From contig UQDO01000012.1 of assembly GCA_900539855.1 (NCBI GenBank), positions 1 through 51,707 on the forward strand: DNA of 51,707 bases, written 5' to 3'. Below the pieces are notes generated by a model. It saw nothing but the letters and a program-made list of their open reading frames with translations, did no database searches and was not told the origin of the DNA. This document shows positions 1-8,077 of this stretch, piece after piece. Both the position numbers and the translations under genes were made by a program. The DNA is from an uncultured Oscillospiraceae bacterium (GTDB lineage Bacteria > Bacillota > Clostridia > Oscillospirales > Acutalibacteraceae). Numbering within the stretch: position 1 is the stretch's first letter; every line of letters starts with the position of its first letter.

Positions 1-51
1 ATAAGATAAAGAGTGTGCTGAGACCCGTAAAAAATCTTTTGGTGAGGAAAA

Positions 52-584
52 ACGGCTAAGCAACGTTTATATTACCTTGATTTTGTTCGTGCATTATCAA
101 CGCTTATAATAGTTTTGACGCATTACAATGCACTTTATATCTATAACGCTCAAAATCCGCGTGCATTTGTGATCTGTGCATACCCGTTTAATATTTATAT
201 TGGTTCTTTGGGAGTTTCGCTGTTTCTGATCATATCTGGTGCTTCTTTGTATTTGACATACGGAAATGCCGATAAATTTGATTTCAAAAAATTCTATACG
301 CGCCGCTTCCTCGGAATATATGCGATGTTATATGTAAGTATTCGTACCCGTGTTTTATAATTCATCACTATGTGACCTTCAAGGTCGTCGAAGGGTTTGA
401 TCTTGCAAACATGGGAAGGCTGAATTCCTATATACTCTTTACGGCATGTCTGGTTGCCGTTTGCATCGCAAGCTGGATGCTGTATGCTGCCGAAAAGGCT
501 ATCATGGGTGCACTGCTCAAAAAGCGCGCGGATGAAGGGTCAGACAACACCAAGCAGGCTGACACAAAACCGGCCGAGGTCTGA
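52..584 (+). pseudogene. Acyltransferase-3 family membrane protein, internally deleted
   Basis: Remnant of a multi-pass membrane O-acyltransferase. Reading frame 1 from base 55 gives the family's N-terminus (YYLDFVRALSTLIIVLTHYN, then a membrane segment around GVSLFLIISGASLYLTYG and the basic loop before GIYAMLY) and stops at 358-360. The family's C-terminal end follows in another frame from about base 339 (YSYPCFIIHHYVTF, one more membrane helix, polar tail) to the stop at 584. Some 350 residues are usual for the family and only about 175 remain, so the central helices are gone and the two ends are out of frame. A Shine-Dalgarno-like GGTGAGG (41-47) precedes ACG at 52-54, where an ATG would be expected. 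The deletion is read from the sequence; the family is recognised by motif. Confidence 0.8.
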
Positions 585-598
585 ATAACTGCTGTTTT

Positions 599-638
599 GG
601 CGGAGTACGCTTCCATGTATTCCGCCTTTATTTTATTT
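599..638 (+). terminator. Rho-independent terminator after the acyltransferase remnant
   Basis: Ten-pair stem (599-608 with 617-626, one G-T wobble), eight-base loop, then a T-rich tail. It separates the pseudogene from the lgt operon. Confidence 0.8.
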
Positions 639-665
639 GTGTTATAAAAAATTTATGAATTTTGG

Positions 666-703
666 AATTTGCCGGTTGTCAGCCGGCAAATTTGATGTAT
701 AAT
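666..703 (+). promoter_or_regulatory. lgt promoter overlapped by an inverted repeat
   Basis: A -35 TTGTCA (676-681) and -10 TATAAT (698-703) are 16 bp apart. A perfect 10-bp inverted repeat, AATTTGCCGG (666-675) and CCGGCAAATT (683-692), flanks the -35 box, which would suit a repressor operator. No regulator can be named. Confidence 0.6.
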
Positions 704-761
704 GAAATAGTATTGCGAAGTGAGCTCTATTTTTTGAATTCTACTCTAAAGGAGAATCAAG

Positions 762-1802
762 ATGCAGACTTTGACTGTTTACGATGTCACTCTGTTCGGC
801 ATCCACATGAAATTCGATTCGGTCGCATTTACCCTGCCTATAGGCGGCGGCTGGAGCATTTACTGGTACGGCATATGTATAGCTATAGGCTTTTTGCTTG
901 CCATTATTTATTGCTTTAAACGTGCCCCCCGTTTCGGCGTTGATGTTGACAAGCTTACAGACATAGTGCTTGTGACAACGCCTGTGGCGCTGCTTTCGGC
1001 AAGGGTGTATTATATACTGTTCGATCCGAGCGGCACAAAGATAAAATCCTTGTCGGACTTTTTCGGTTTCAGCGGCGGCAACGGCGTGTCCGGACTTGCC
1101 ATCTACGGCGGTGTTATCGGCGCCGCAGTCATGGGAATTGTCATGTGCAGGCTCCGTAAGGTTAATGTGCTTGACGTTTTTGATCTTGCTGCAAGCGGAT
1201 TTCTGATCGGTCAGGCTATCGGCCGCTGGGGCAACTTCTTTAATCAGGAGGCATACGGCTCCTACACAAACAGCACATTCTGGGGCATGACCAACCAGAC
1301 GCTTGACGGCAATGTGCACCCCTGCTTCCTTTATGAGTCCATATGGTGTTTAATAGGCTTTGTGATACTTCATTTTCTCGGCAAAAAGCGCCGTTTCAGC
1401 GGTCAGCTCGCCCTCACCTACGGCGCGTGGTACGGCTTCGGCAGAATGTTTATCGAGGGACTTAGGACCGACAGCCTCTATATAGGTCCGCTCAAGGTCT
1501 CGCAGTGGCTTTCGGGTCTGCTTGTGATAGCCTGCGTCGCACTTCTTATCTGGAAGTTCAGAAAAATGGCTGAGGCAAAGGTCGATGAAACCTATACCGC
1601 CATGTTTGACGATATCGACCCCAGCTCGGTCAAGGGCGTTTCATACTATGAGGGCGATGAGCAGGAGGGTGCCGACAGCACCGGGGACACCGAAGATACC
1701 ACCGGCAGTGAACAGGATGCCGGCGATACCGACGGAGAAGATGCCGAACCTTCCGAAAATGACGATAGCAACGATAAAAACAACGACGGCGGGGAAGAAT
1801 AA
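762..1802 (+). CDS. lgt: Prolipoprotein diacylglyceryl transferase
   Basis: Transfers the diacylglyceryl group of phosphatidylglycerol to the lipobox cysteine of prolipoproteins, the first step of lipoprotein maturation in the membrane. The 346-residue protein has several hydrophobic segments and the Lgt signature GRWGNFFNQEAYG from residue 154, with the conserved ARVYY, LAIYGGV and GLRTDSLY blocks. ATG 762 follows AAAGGAG at a good distance. The last 70 or so residues are an unusual acidic, Asp/Glu/Ser/Thr-rich tail after the final helix. Its stop overlaps the folD start by one base (TAATG), so the two are probably translationally coupled. The GH16-like lipoprotein and lspA in this window belong to the same pathway. 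Confidence 0.96.
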   Translation: MQTLTVYDVTLFGIHMKFDSVAFTLPIGGGWSIYWYGICIAIGFLLAIIYCFKRAPRFGVDVDKLTDIVLVTTPVALLSARVYYILFDPSGTKIKSLSDFFGFSGGNGVSGLAIYGGVIGAAVMGIVMCRLRKVNVLDVFDLAASGFLIGQAIGRWGNFFNQEAYGSYTNSTFWGMTNQTLDGNVHPCFLYESIWCLIGFVILHFLGKKRRFSGQLALTYGAWYGFGRMFIEGLRTDSLYIGPLKVSQWLSGLLVIACVALLIWKFRKMAEAKVDETYTAMFDDIDPSSVKGVSYYEGDEQEGADSTGDTEDTTGSEQDAGDTDGEDAEPSENDDSNDKNNDGGEE

Positions 1803-2656
1803 TGGCTGAAATAATAAACGGCAAGGAAATATCTGCTGCCGTAAAGCAGCGCATAAAGGCGGAGGTCAAAAAGCTTTCAGAGCAGGGCACAGTCCCGGGG
1901 CTGGCTGTCATAATTGTGGGCAGCGATCCGGCGTCGCTCGTTTATGTCGGCTCAAAGGAAAAGGCGTGCGCTGAGCTCGGTATACATTCCGAAAAATACG
2001 CGCTGCCCGAAGAAACGACCGAACAGGAGCTGCTCGACCTTATAAAGAGGCTCAATAATGACGACAACATCCACGGAATACTCTGCCAGCTGCCGCTGCC
2101 CCGTTCGATAAACGAAAAGGCGGTCATAAACGCCATTTCTCCGGAAAAGGACGTTGATGCGTTCCATCCGCAGAACGTCGGCAGGATAATGATAGGCGAT
2201 TATGATTACCTCCCCTGCACGCCTGCAGGAATAATGGAAATGCTGCGGTATAAAAATATTGAGACAAAGGGCAAACGGTGCATTGTTATCGGCAGGTCGA
2301 ACATAGTCGGCAAGCCTATGGCAATGCTTATGCTGCACGCCGATGCCACCGTTACGATATGCCATTCAAAAACGGTGGGACTTGGCAGCATATGCAAAGA
2401 GGCGGACATACTGATAGCCGCCGTCGGCAGACCCAAATTCGTTACCGCCGATATGGTCAAGGAGGGTGCTGTCGTCATTGACGTCGGCATGAACCGACCG
2501 GAGGGCGGAAAGCTCTGCGGAGACGTTGACTTCGAAAATGTCGAGCCGAAATGCTCCGCGATAACGCCGGTACCCGGCGGCGTGGGACCCATGACCATAG
2601 CAATGCTTATGCAGAATACGCTCACTGCCGCAAAAAGAGCGGCAAAGGTAAAATAA
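1802..2656 (+). CDS. folD: Bifunctional methylene-THF dehydrogenase/methenyl-THF cyclohydrolase
   Basis: Interconverts 5,10-methylene-THF, 5,10-methenyl-THF and 10-formyl-THF in the cytosol, feeding purine and formyl-Met synthesis. At 284 residues it has the usual family length. Visible motifs are YVGSKEKACAELGI (catalytic Tyr and Lys), the block GILCQLPLP...KDVDAFHP, PCTPAGIMEML, the nucleotide-binding stretch IGRSNIVGKPMAMLML, and the C-terminal PGGVGPMTIAMLMQNT. The start overlaps the lgt stop by one base. It is the second gene of the lgt operon, and the next gene begins 25 bases downstream. Confidence 0.97.
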   Translation: MAEIINGKEISAAVKQRIKAEVKKLSEQGTVPGLAVIIVGSDPASLVYVGSKEKACAELGIHSEKYALPEETTEQELLDLIKRLNNDDNIHGILCQLPLPRSINEKAVINAISPEKDVDAFHPQNVGRIMIGDYDYLPCTPAGIMEMLRYKNIETKGKRCIVIGRSNIVGKPMAMLMLHADATVTICHSKTVGLGSICKEADILIAAVGRPKFVTADMVKEGAVVIDVGMNRPEGGKLCGDVDFENVEPKCSAITPVPGGVGPMTIAMLMQNTLTAAKRAAKVK

Positions 2657-2681
2657 ATGCTGAAAAAGAGGAGGGGAAAGG

Positions 2682-3356
2682 GTGAAAAGGATAATTACGG
2701 CAGCCGTTTCTTTGCTGCTTATAATACTTACCGCTTTTTCCGCTTCGGCAGCATCGACCCGTCATAAAATCGACGGCTTGGAGTTTTACCTTGACAGCGA
2801 CTATAAAATATACACGGCAGACGATCTTTTGCCGGGCTCGTCGGTCGACGGGCTGCTGTTCTTTGCAATATCGGGCGACAGGGATCACCAGATACAGGCA
2901 AGGCGCACGAAAACCGAGTTTTCCACGCAGATAGGCTCTTTTTCGGGACTTGACGATGCAACAATAAAGCCGGCAGGGGACAAGCTTTTCCCCGACGGAT
3001 ATACGACCGTGACGGTCGGCAAGGTAACATATCTTAAAACGACCGGTGACGCGGACGGCGAGCACAGTACGGTGTATGTCACCGTGTCGGACGGTGAGCT
3101 TTATACCTTTGCTTATTTCGGCAAGGACCCCTCGAGGATAGGCGAGTTTTTAGCAAGCATCAGTATTCCGGGCACCAGCTCAGGCTCGCACCTCAAGGTG
3201 TATATGATAGTTATTTTCGCTGTGCTGATCGTACTTGATATTGCATTTATAGTCTTTTTGGTGCTTTCATTTGTGAATGATCACAAGCGCAGGAAGATGG
3301 AGCGCGACAAGAATATTGTCAGCCAGTATATAAAGATAAAACGAAGGAAATATTAA
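2682..3356 (+). CDS. Secreted, C-terminally membrane-anchored protein of unknown function
   Basis: I do not recognise the family. The 224-residue product has a clear N-terminal signal peptide (basic MKRI, a leucine-rich core, then AFSASAA), an extracytoplasmic domain of about 140 residues, one hydrophobic helix near residues 170-200, and a strongly basic cytoplasmic tail of about 30 residues. The layout is that of a single-pass surface protein. The start is GTG at 2682, placed by GAGGGGAAA just upstream. It sits 25 bases after folD and 14 bases before the aldolase gene, so it is co-transcribed with them, which does not reveal a role. Confidence 0.75.
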   Translation: MKRIITAAVSLLLIILTAFSASAASTRHKIDGLEFYLDSDYKIYTADDLLPGSSVDGLLFFAISGDRDHQIQARRTKTEFSTQIGSFSGLDDATIKPAGDKLFPDGYTTVTVGKVTYLKTTGDADGEHSTVYVTVSDGELYTFAYFGKDPSRIGEFLASISIPGTSSGSHLKVYMIVIFAVLIVLDIAFIVFLVLSFVNDHKRRKMERDKNIVSQYIKIKRRKY

Positions 3357-3370
3357 GAGAGGTTGATACT

Positions 3371-4207
3371 ATGCTCGCAAATCTTAACGACGTGCTGCCA
3401 AAGGCAAGAGAGAACGGCTACGGAGTGGGACTTTTCAACACCATTAATCTTGAAATGGCAAAAGGGGTTCTTTTGGCAGCCGAGGAGACCGGATCACCGG
3501 TAATAATCGGTTCGGCTGAAGTGCTGCTCAACTGCTCGACGCTGAAAGAGCTGTCGTATATGCTGATACCCATGGCACGGGAGGCATCGGTTCCGGTGGT
3601 TCTGCATTTTGATCACGGGCTTACCGAGGAAAAAGTAAAGGAAGCAATAGACTGCGGATTTACCTCGGTAATGTATGATTGCTCGTCTAAGCCTTACGAT
3701 GAAAACGTCCGGTCGGTGGCAGAGATCGTGCGGTATGCCCACGAACGCGGAGTGACAGTCGAGGGTGAGCTTGGCCACGTCGGTTCAAACGTCAATGAGA
3801 GCGATTCCGGCGTTTACACCGAGCCGGAGCAGGCAAAGGATTTTGTCGAAAGGACCGGCGTTGACGCACTTGCGGTGGCTATAGGTACCGCCCACGGTCT
3901 TTATAAGTCAAAGCCTAAGCTGAGGCTGGATATTTTGAGCGACATAGCAGCCACGGTGCCGGTTCCGCTTGTGCTTCACGGCGGCTCGGGACTGACCGAC
4001 GACGATTTTAAAAACGCCATAAAGGGCGGAATTGCGAAGGTAAACATTTTTACCGACCTGAATGTTGCCGCCGAAAAGGCAGCGGCGGAGATGTATTCCG
4101 AAGGACTGGGCTATTCAAAGGTGATGCCGCATGTTGTCGATGCGGTCTTTGAAGCCGCAAAAAGGAAAATGATCATTTTCGGAAGCGGACGTACCGGTAC
4201 ATACTGA
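3371..4207 (+). CDS. Class II (zinc) ketose-bisphosphate aldolase
   Basis: Cytosolic aldolase of the FbaA/GatY/KbaY family, which reversibly splits fructose- or tagatose-1,6-bisphosphate into dihydroxyacetone phosphate and an aldehyde. The 278 residues include the active-site Asp81-His82 (in HFDHG), the zinc-ligand histidines His175 (GTAHG) and His203 (LHGGSG), the EGELGHVG loop and the phosphate-binding VNIFTDLN. The exact sugar cannot be told from sequence; the length and the start NDVLPKARENGYGVGLFN fit the general fructose/tagatose group. GAGAGG precedes ATG 3371. It is the last gene of the lgt operon, with a terminator 20 bases downstream. Confidence 0.9.
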   Translation: MLANLNDVLPKARENGYGVGLFNTINLEMAKGVLLAAEETGSPVIIGSAEVLLNCSTLKELSYMLIPMAREASVPVVLHFDHGLTEEKVKEAIDCGFTSVMYDCSSKPYDENVRSVAEIVRYAHERGVTVEGELGHVGSNVNESDSGVYTEPEQAKDFVERTGVDALAVAIGTAHGLYKSKPKLRLDILSDIAATVPVPLVLHGGSGLTDDDFKNAIKGGIAKVNIFTDLNVAAEKAAAEMYSEGLGYSKVMPHVVDAVFEAAKRKMIIFGSGRTGTY

Positions 4208-4228
4208 TCAATATATATACTGTTAAGC

Positions 4229-4264
4229 GATCGGCAGGGCAAATCTCCTGCCGATCTGTTTTAT
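4229..4264 (+). terminator. Rho-independent terminator of the lgt operon
   Basis: A 10-bp perfect stem GATCGGCAGG (4229-4238) / CCTGCCGATC (4247-4256), eight-base loop, then TGTTTTAT. Its core CGGCAGG/CCTGCCG also occurs in the terminator at the window's far end. Confidence 0.85.
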
Positions 4265-4275
4265 ACCCATGCAGT

Positions 4276-4451
4276 GATAAATTTTAGTTTATAGGTATAA
4301 GAAACCGAAAATCTAATTGTGCATTTGTAGGGAACGACCTATGTGTCGTTCCTCAAAAATCAATAAAACCGCACGGAACGACACATAGGTCGTTCCCCTA
4401 CGTCTATCAATTAATTATACGAATACCATTCACCTATAAACTAAAATTTAA
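4276..4451. repeat. MITE/REP-like nested palindromic element, copy 1
   Basis: A non-coding element of about 175 bp bounded by a 19-bp perfect terminal inverted repeat, TAAATTTTAGTTTATAGGT (4278-4296) and its complement (4432-4450). Inside is a second, 23-bp perfect inverted repeat (4330-4352 and 4375-4397). Each inner arm is itself a small hairpin with stem GGAACGAC/GTCGTTCC. No protein is encoded. The first 55 bases recur at 51653-51707. No clear target duplication is visible. Confidence 0.85.
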
Positions 4452-4510
4452 TTGCATATTTTTAGGAAACGTTTCCTTTATAACATTGCTGCCCAAAGCT
4501 GTTGATTGAT

Positions 4511-4951
4511 TTACATATCTGCGATATTGATGATTCGTTTTCCCTTCCGTTTTGCCTTTTCCGTATATGTGTACGCTCCACCGAAACGATTTACAACATA
4601 GCATATTACAGCGTCTGAATTGTCTATCATCCAATCATTCCGTTTACATATAGCAAATCTTGGTGGGACGTTATCGACTTCATCCGGATAAATAGTATCT
4701 GCATATCGGTCAGGCACATCAAACTCGCATTTCTGATACGGCATATATGGAAGGACTACCGAATAATCAACGCTTTTTCCTTCAGAGGTCAACTCTTTCA
4801 TTACTCCGCGAACCATTTCATCAAACTGTCCGTGATTACCTACATAGAATCTGACCTTGTCAGATTCCGTCATTATTTTTTCAACTTGAGTTTTAATCTT
4901 TGGTCAGATATCGGACGGACAGGTGCCGTGCCCGAAGAAACAGCAGGTCAT
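4511..4951 (-). pseudogene. SLOG-like small clostridial protein, interrupted by a stop codon
   Basis: Read from ATG 4951, which has a good ribosome binding site (AGGAAGTGG), the frame gives MTCCFFGHGTCPSDI, then TGA at codon 16 (4906-4904), then continues in the same frame for 130 residues: PKIKTQVEKIMTESDKVRFYVGNHGQFDEM and on to MIDNSDAVICYVVNRFGGAY and KGKRIINI. The pattern is that of small Rossmann-like proteins of unknown role common in Clostridia. CGA to TGA is the simplest explanation of the stop. Restart at Met 4873 could give a truncated 120-residue product without the FFGH nucleotide-loop region. Family placement is by memory of the motifs. Confidence 0.75.
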
Positions 4952-5150
4952 CTAACCACTTCCTATTCAGAAATATTTGTTTATTTGTATCAATCTGGGC
5001 TTATTTTTATTTTATATCGTAATTATAACATATTTTAATGGCAATATACATATATTATACTAATAATTTGAAAATAAAAGCGTACACCATACGAATAATC
5101 GCCTCACGTTTTGTTTTACAATAGCAGTAAATGCCGAGGAGGGTAACAAA

Positions 5151-5468
5151 ATGGTGGATGCAGATTTTATCAAGGATCGGATCACAAAGCTTCGCTTGCA
5201 AAAAGGCGTTTCGGAATATCAGATGGGATACGACCTCGGTCATAGCAGAAGTTATGTTTATAATATTTCGTCCGGCAAATCACTGCCGCCATTGCCCGAA
5301 TTCCTTGAAATATGCAATTATTTCGGCATAACGCCGAGTCAGTTTTTTGATACATCCGTTGAAAACCCCGCATTGTTGCAAACAGCGATTGAAGAACTGA
5401 AAAAGCTCAACGATGACGATTTGATGCTCATGATTAGCAATATGCGAAGATTGACAAAGGATCGATAA
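5151..5468 (+). CDS. Small XRE-family helix-turn-helix regulator
   Basis: A 105-residue DNA-binding protein. Residues 5-65 form a Cro/CI-type helix-turn-helix (RITKLRLQKGVSEYQMGYDL, then SRSYVYNISSGKSLPPLPEF), followed by the common LEICNYFGITPSQFF extension and a short C-terminal helix. The start is fixed by GAGGAGGG seven bases upstream of ATG 5151. It is transcribed alone and has its own terminator. The target is unknown. Neighbours are a broken SLOG-like gene on the other strand and a surface protein downstream with its own promoter. Confidence 0.88.
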   Translation: MVDADFIKDRITKLRLQKGVSEYQMGYDLGHSRSYVYNISSGKSLPPLPEFLEICNYFGITPSQFFDTSVENPALLQTAIEELKKLNDDDLMLMISNMRRLTKDR

Positions 5469-5472
5469 ACGC

Positions 5473-5502
5473 AGCGCTGCAGTTATCTGCAGCGCTCTTT
5501 TT
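5473..5502 (+). terminator. Rho-independent terminator after the XRE gene
   Basis: A 10-bp perfect stem AGCGCTGCAG (5473-5482) / CTGCAGCGCT (5487-5496), four-base loop, then CTTTTT. Confidence 0.9.
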
Positions 5503-5784
5503 GGCTTTTGTGATGTAATTTAGCCTATCTGCGTGGTTTGATTTATTGACAGACGTAAGTTGCATGGCTGCATGTAGTTAATAAATTAAATTCACCGGCA
5601 TAAAAATGCTGCAGAGCCCTGTCCCTGTCCTACAAAATGTCAATTGGTTTTTAGTCTGCTTATTAAGAAACGACGTTCAGAATTCAGCTATGCAGACATC
5701 CGTATTTTGGCGGTACTTTGGAGTATTTGGTATAAACTTTTGTTGCGGAACAGATAAATTTTATAAATATTGATAAAAACACAC

Positions 5785-5813
5785 TTGAAATAATATATTT
5801 GAATTGTTATACT
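5785..5813 (+). promoter_or_regulatory. Promoter of the 5845 surface-protein gene
   Basis: TTGAAA (5785-5790) and TATACT (5808-5813) are exactly 17 bp apart, and GCGAGG precedes ATG 5845. The rest of the gap from 5503 is AT-rich, with no further gene or clear structure. Confidence 0.75.
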
Positions 5814-5844
5814 TGTAACATATCATTTATGCGAGGTACAAAAA

Positions 5845-7845
5845 ATGCGAGGATCATGGTTTAAAAAATTGACTGGATTTGTCGTTGCCGCGGCTCTGCT
5901 CACCGGCATCGCAGGCACCGCCTTTGCCGCCGGTGTCAATGCGTCACAGTCGTCGTTTTTGTCGGACTACACCTGTGATTTTGAAAATAACTATTATCCC
6001 GGACAGGGCGCTTCGGTAGTGCCGGAAGGCGACGGAAACGTTTACCGGATGACGGTTGATACCAACGGGGAAAATCATAAACTTGAAATATACAACAGCA
6101 CGCTTGGCGATTTTACTCTTACCGACGGAAATATTTATGCCGTTACGCTGAAATATAAGGTGGAAAACATATCCGCTGCCGAAAAGGCCGATTCGCCGAC
6201 CGTTGTAAACATAGCAAAAAGCAACGGCTCCGGCGGAATAGTCAAAATAAAAAATTTCTCGGGACTTAATTTCTACCCCGGCGACACCACGGAATGGACG
6301 ACCACATCGGTCGTTTTCAAGGCAGGCATCGCCGATTCGCCGAGTTACAACAAGCTTGCGATCAACGTCTATTCGCCGACCTGCCCCTCGTCGTCGGCAG
6401 GTACGGACAGCCTGAAAACAATAATACTGTTCGACGACATAACCGTTACCGAATGTATCGGCAGCACTTCGTCGGTCGAATTCCAGTCAAACGGCGGAAG
6501 CTACTGCGATGTCGTAATGGGCAACGCCGGGGACGCGCTGGAGCTTCCCACCCCGGAACGCAAATGGTATGATTTCGGCGGCTGGTATAAAGACTCAAAC
6601 CTTACCGAAAAATTCACCGGCTCGACCATACCGAGCCGTATTACAACAAGGCTGTACGCAAAATGGACGCCGAACGAATCGGCTGTCAAGCTGACCTTCA
6701 ACGGAAACGGAGCAGATGCTCCCGAAATGCTCGCCGGCGGAGCGGGCGAAAAGGTCACGCTGCCCTCGCTTTCAAGAGACGGATTCCGCTTTGCAGGCTG
6801 GTATAATAAGGAGCTTACCGAAAGATATTCATTTAATGAATTCCCAAAAGCGAGTCTTGAGCTTTATGCCAAGTGGGAGCTTATTCCGCAGTTTGTCGGT
6901 TTTGAAAACACTGCCGATTTTCCGACCCCCAACAACGGCACCTTCACTCAACGCTGCAAGCTCGATTCATCAGATCCTTACGGCGGCGGCACTTCGCTTT
7001 TTTATGATTATGACATAGGAACACCGGGTAACTACAAGGCTTATGCCGGTGTCATACTGATAGACGAGCACGGAAACAAAATAACGCTTGAAGAAGGCGT
7101 CGAATACGTTGTCACATTCAAATATAAAATCATATCCTGTAAAAATGCAGGCGGATTTGAAATTATAACCGCATCTGACAGCGGCGCGTGGTCCGACCGT
7201 ATGGAGCAGAACAAATCGGCAGACTATGTAAAGAAATATACTGCCGCCGATGTAGGCAAGGGCTGGCAGACCTGCACCATAAAGCTGAAGCCGAGTCCTA
7301 AGAGCGCAGGCTCGAACTACGCGTATATCGGAATATCCGGGCACACACAGCTTATGATCGACAATATATATGTATACCGAAGCGACTCATTGGCGGAGTT
7401 CAAGGGCAATATGATATGCTTCGACACTGCGGGCGGTACATACTGCGAAACTATATACGGTGAGTTCGGCGACGATGTCACGCTGCCGGAACCGACAAGA
7501 GAGGGCTACACGTTCCTCGGCTGGTCGCTTGACAAGAATGGCACCGAGCCTTATACCGGAACAAAATTCGAGCACGCGTATCTTGTGCTCCATGCCGACT
7601 GGCTCAAAATTCACGAGCCGGAGCCCGACACTCCGTCGCAGCCCGACGTTACACAGTCAGATACAGAACCGGACGGGGAACGGGAAGAGGGCAGCGGCGC
7701 GTGGCTGTACATTGTGATCGCAGCCGCGGCGGTGATTGTGATCGCCGGTGCCGTTACCGCTGTCGTGCTTGTAAAAAAGAAAAAGCAGACTGCGGCTGAC
7801 GGCGAAAAGGATAAGACCGATAATAAAGAAAACAATGCAAAATAG
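5845..7845 (+). CDS. Membrane-anchored surface protein with InlB-B repeats and jelly-roll modules
   Basis: A 666-residue exported protein. In order: a signal peptide ending near TAFAAG (residue 30); a jelly-roll, carbohydrate-binding-like module to about residue 200, ending IILFDDITVTE; two InlB-B (Listeria-Bacteroides) repeats recognisable by NGG, LPTP, FGGWY and LYAKW; a second jelly-roll module ending MIDNIYVY; a third InlB-B repeat (GYTFLGW); a Pro/Asp/Glu linker; one membrane helix; and a lysine-rich cytoplasmic tail. There are no catalytic motifs. Its likely job is adhesion or glycan binding at the cell surface. It shares its modular plan with the next gene and probably arose from the same ancestor. 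Confidence 0.8.
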   Translation: MRGSWFKKLTGFVVAAALLTGIAGTAFAAGVNASQSSFLSDYTCDFENNYYPGQGASVVPEGDGNVYRMTVDTNGENHKLEIYNSTLGDFTLTDGNIYAVTLKYKVENISAAEKADSPTVVNIAKSNGSGGIVKIKNFSGLNFYPGDTTEWTTTSVVFKAGIADSPSYNKLAINVYSPTCPSSSAGTDSLKTIILFDDITVTECIGSTSSVEFQSNGGSYCDVVMGNAGDALELPTPERKWYDFGGWYKDSNLTEKFTGSTIPSRITTRLYAKWTPNESAVKLTFNGNGADAPEMLAGGAGEKVTLPSLSRDGFRFAGWYNKELTERYSFNEFPKASLELYAKWELIPQFVGFENTADFPTPNNGTFTQRCKLDSSDPYGGGTSLFYDYDIGTPGNYKAYAGVILIDEHGNKITLEEGVEYVVTFKYKIISCKNAGGFEIITASDSGAWSDRMEQNKSADYVKKYTAADVGKGWQTCTIKLKPSPKSAGSNYAYIGISGHTQLMIDNIYVYRSDSLAEFKGNMICFDTAGGTYCETIYGEFGDDVTLPEPTREGYTFLGWSLDKNGTEPYTGTKFEHAYLVLHADWLKIHEPEPDTPSQPDVTQSDTEPDGEREEGSGAWLYIVIAAAAVIVIAGAVTAVVLVKKKKQTAADGEKDKTDNKENNAK

Positions 7846-7964
7846 CGCTGTGATTTCCCGATTATCGGCAATTTGTCGCTCGGGATTTCGCTGTAAGCGC
7901 ATTTAAACGTCAATTTTAACAATAATTCAGTACATAATTTGTTTATTAATACTTAACAAAAAAC

Positions 7965-7993
7965 TTGATATTTAGCATTTTATTTGCTATAAT
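7965..7993 (+). promoter_or_regulatory. Promoter of the 8078 surface-protein gene
   Basis: TTGATA (7965-7970) and consensus TATAAT (7988-7993) are 17 bp apart. A leader of about 75 bases and a strong AAAAGGAGAT site precede ATG 8078. Confidence 0.85.
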
Positions 7994-8077
7994 GTGGTTA
8001 AGAGTGGCGCTCTGTCCGGTTTTCCTATGCCGTAAAAGCGTCTGGACTCAAGAACATCTTAAAAGGAGATACTTATT

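Noticed and set aside
8001..8077. Riboswitch in the leader of the large surface protein gene
   Set aside because: The 75-base leader shows no recognisable aptamer core and no terminator-like hairpin.
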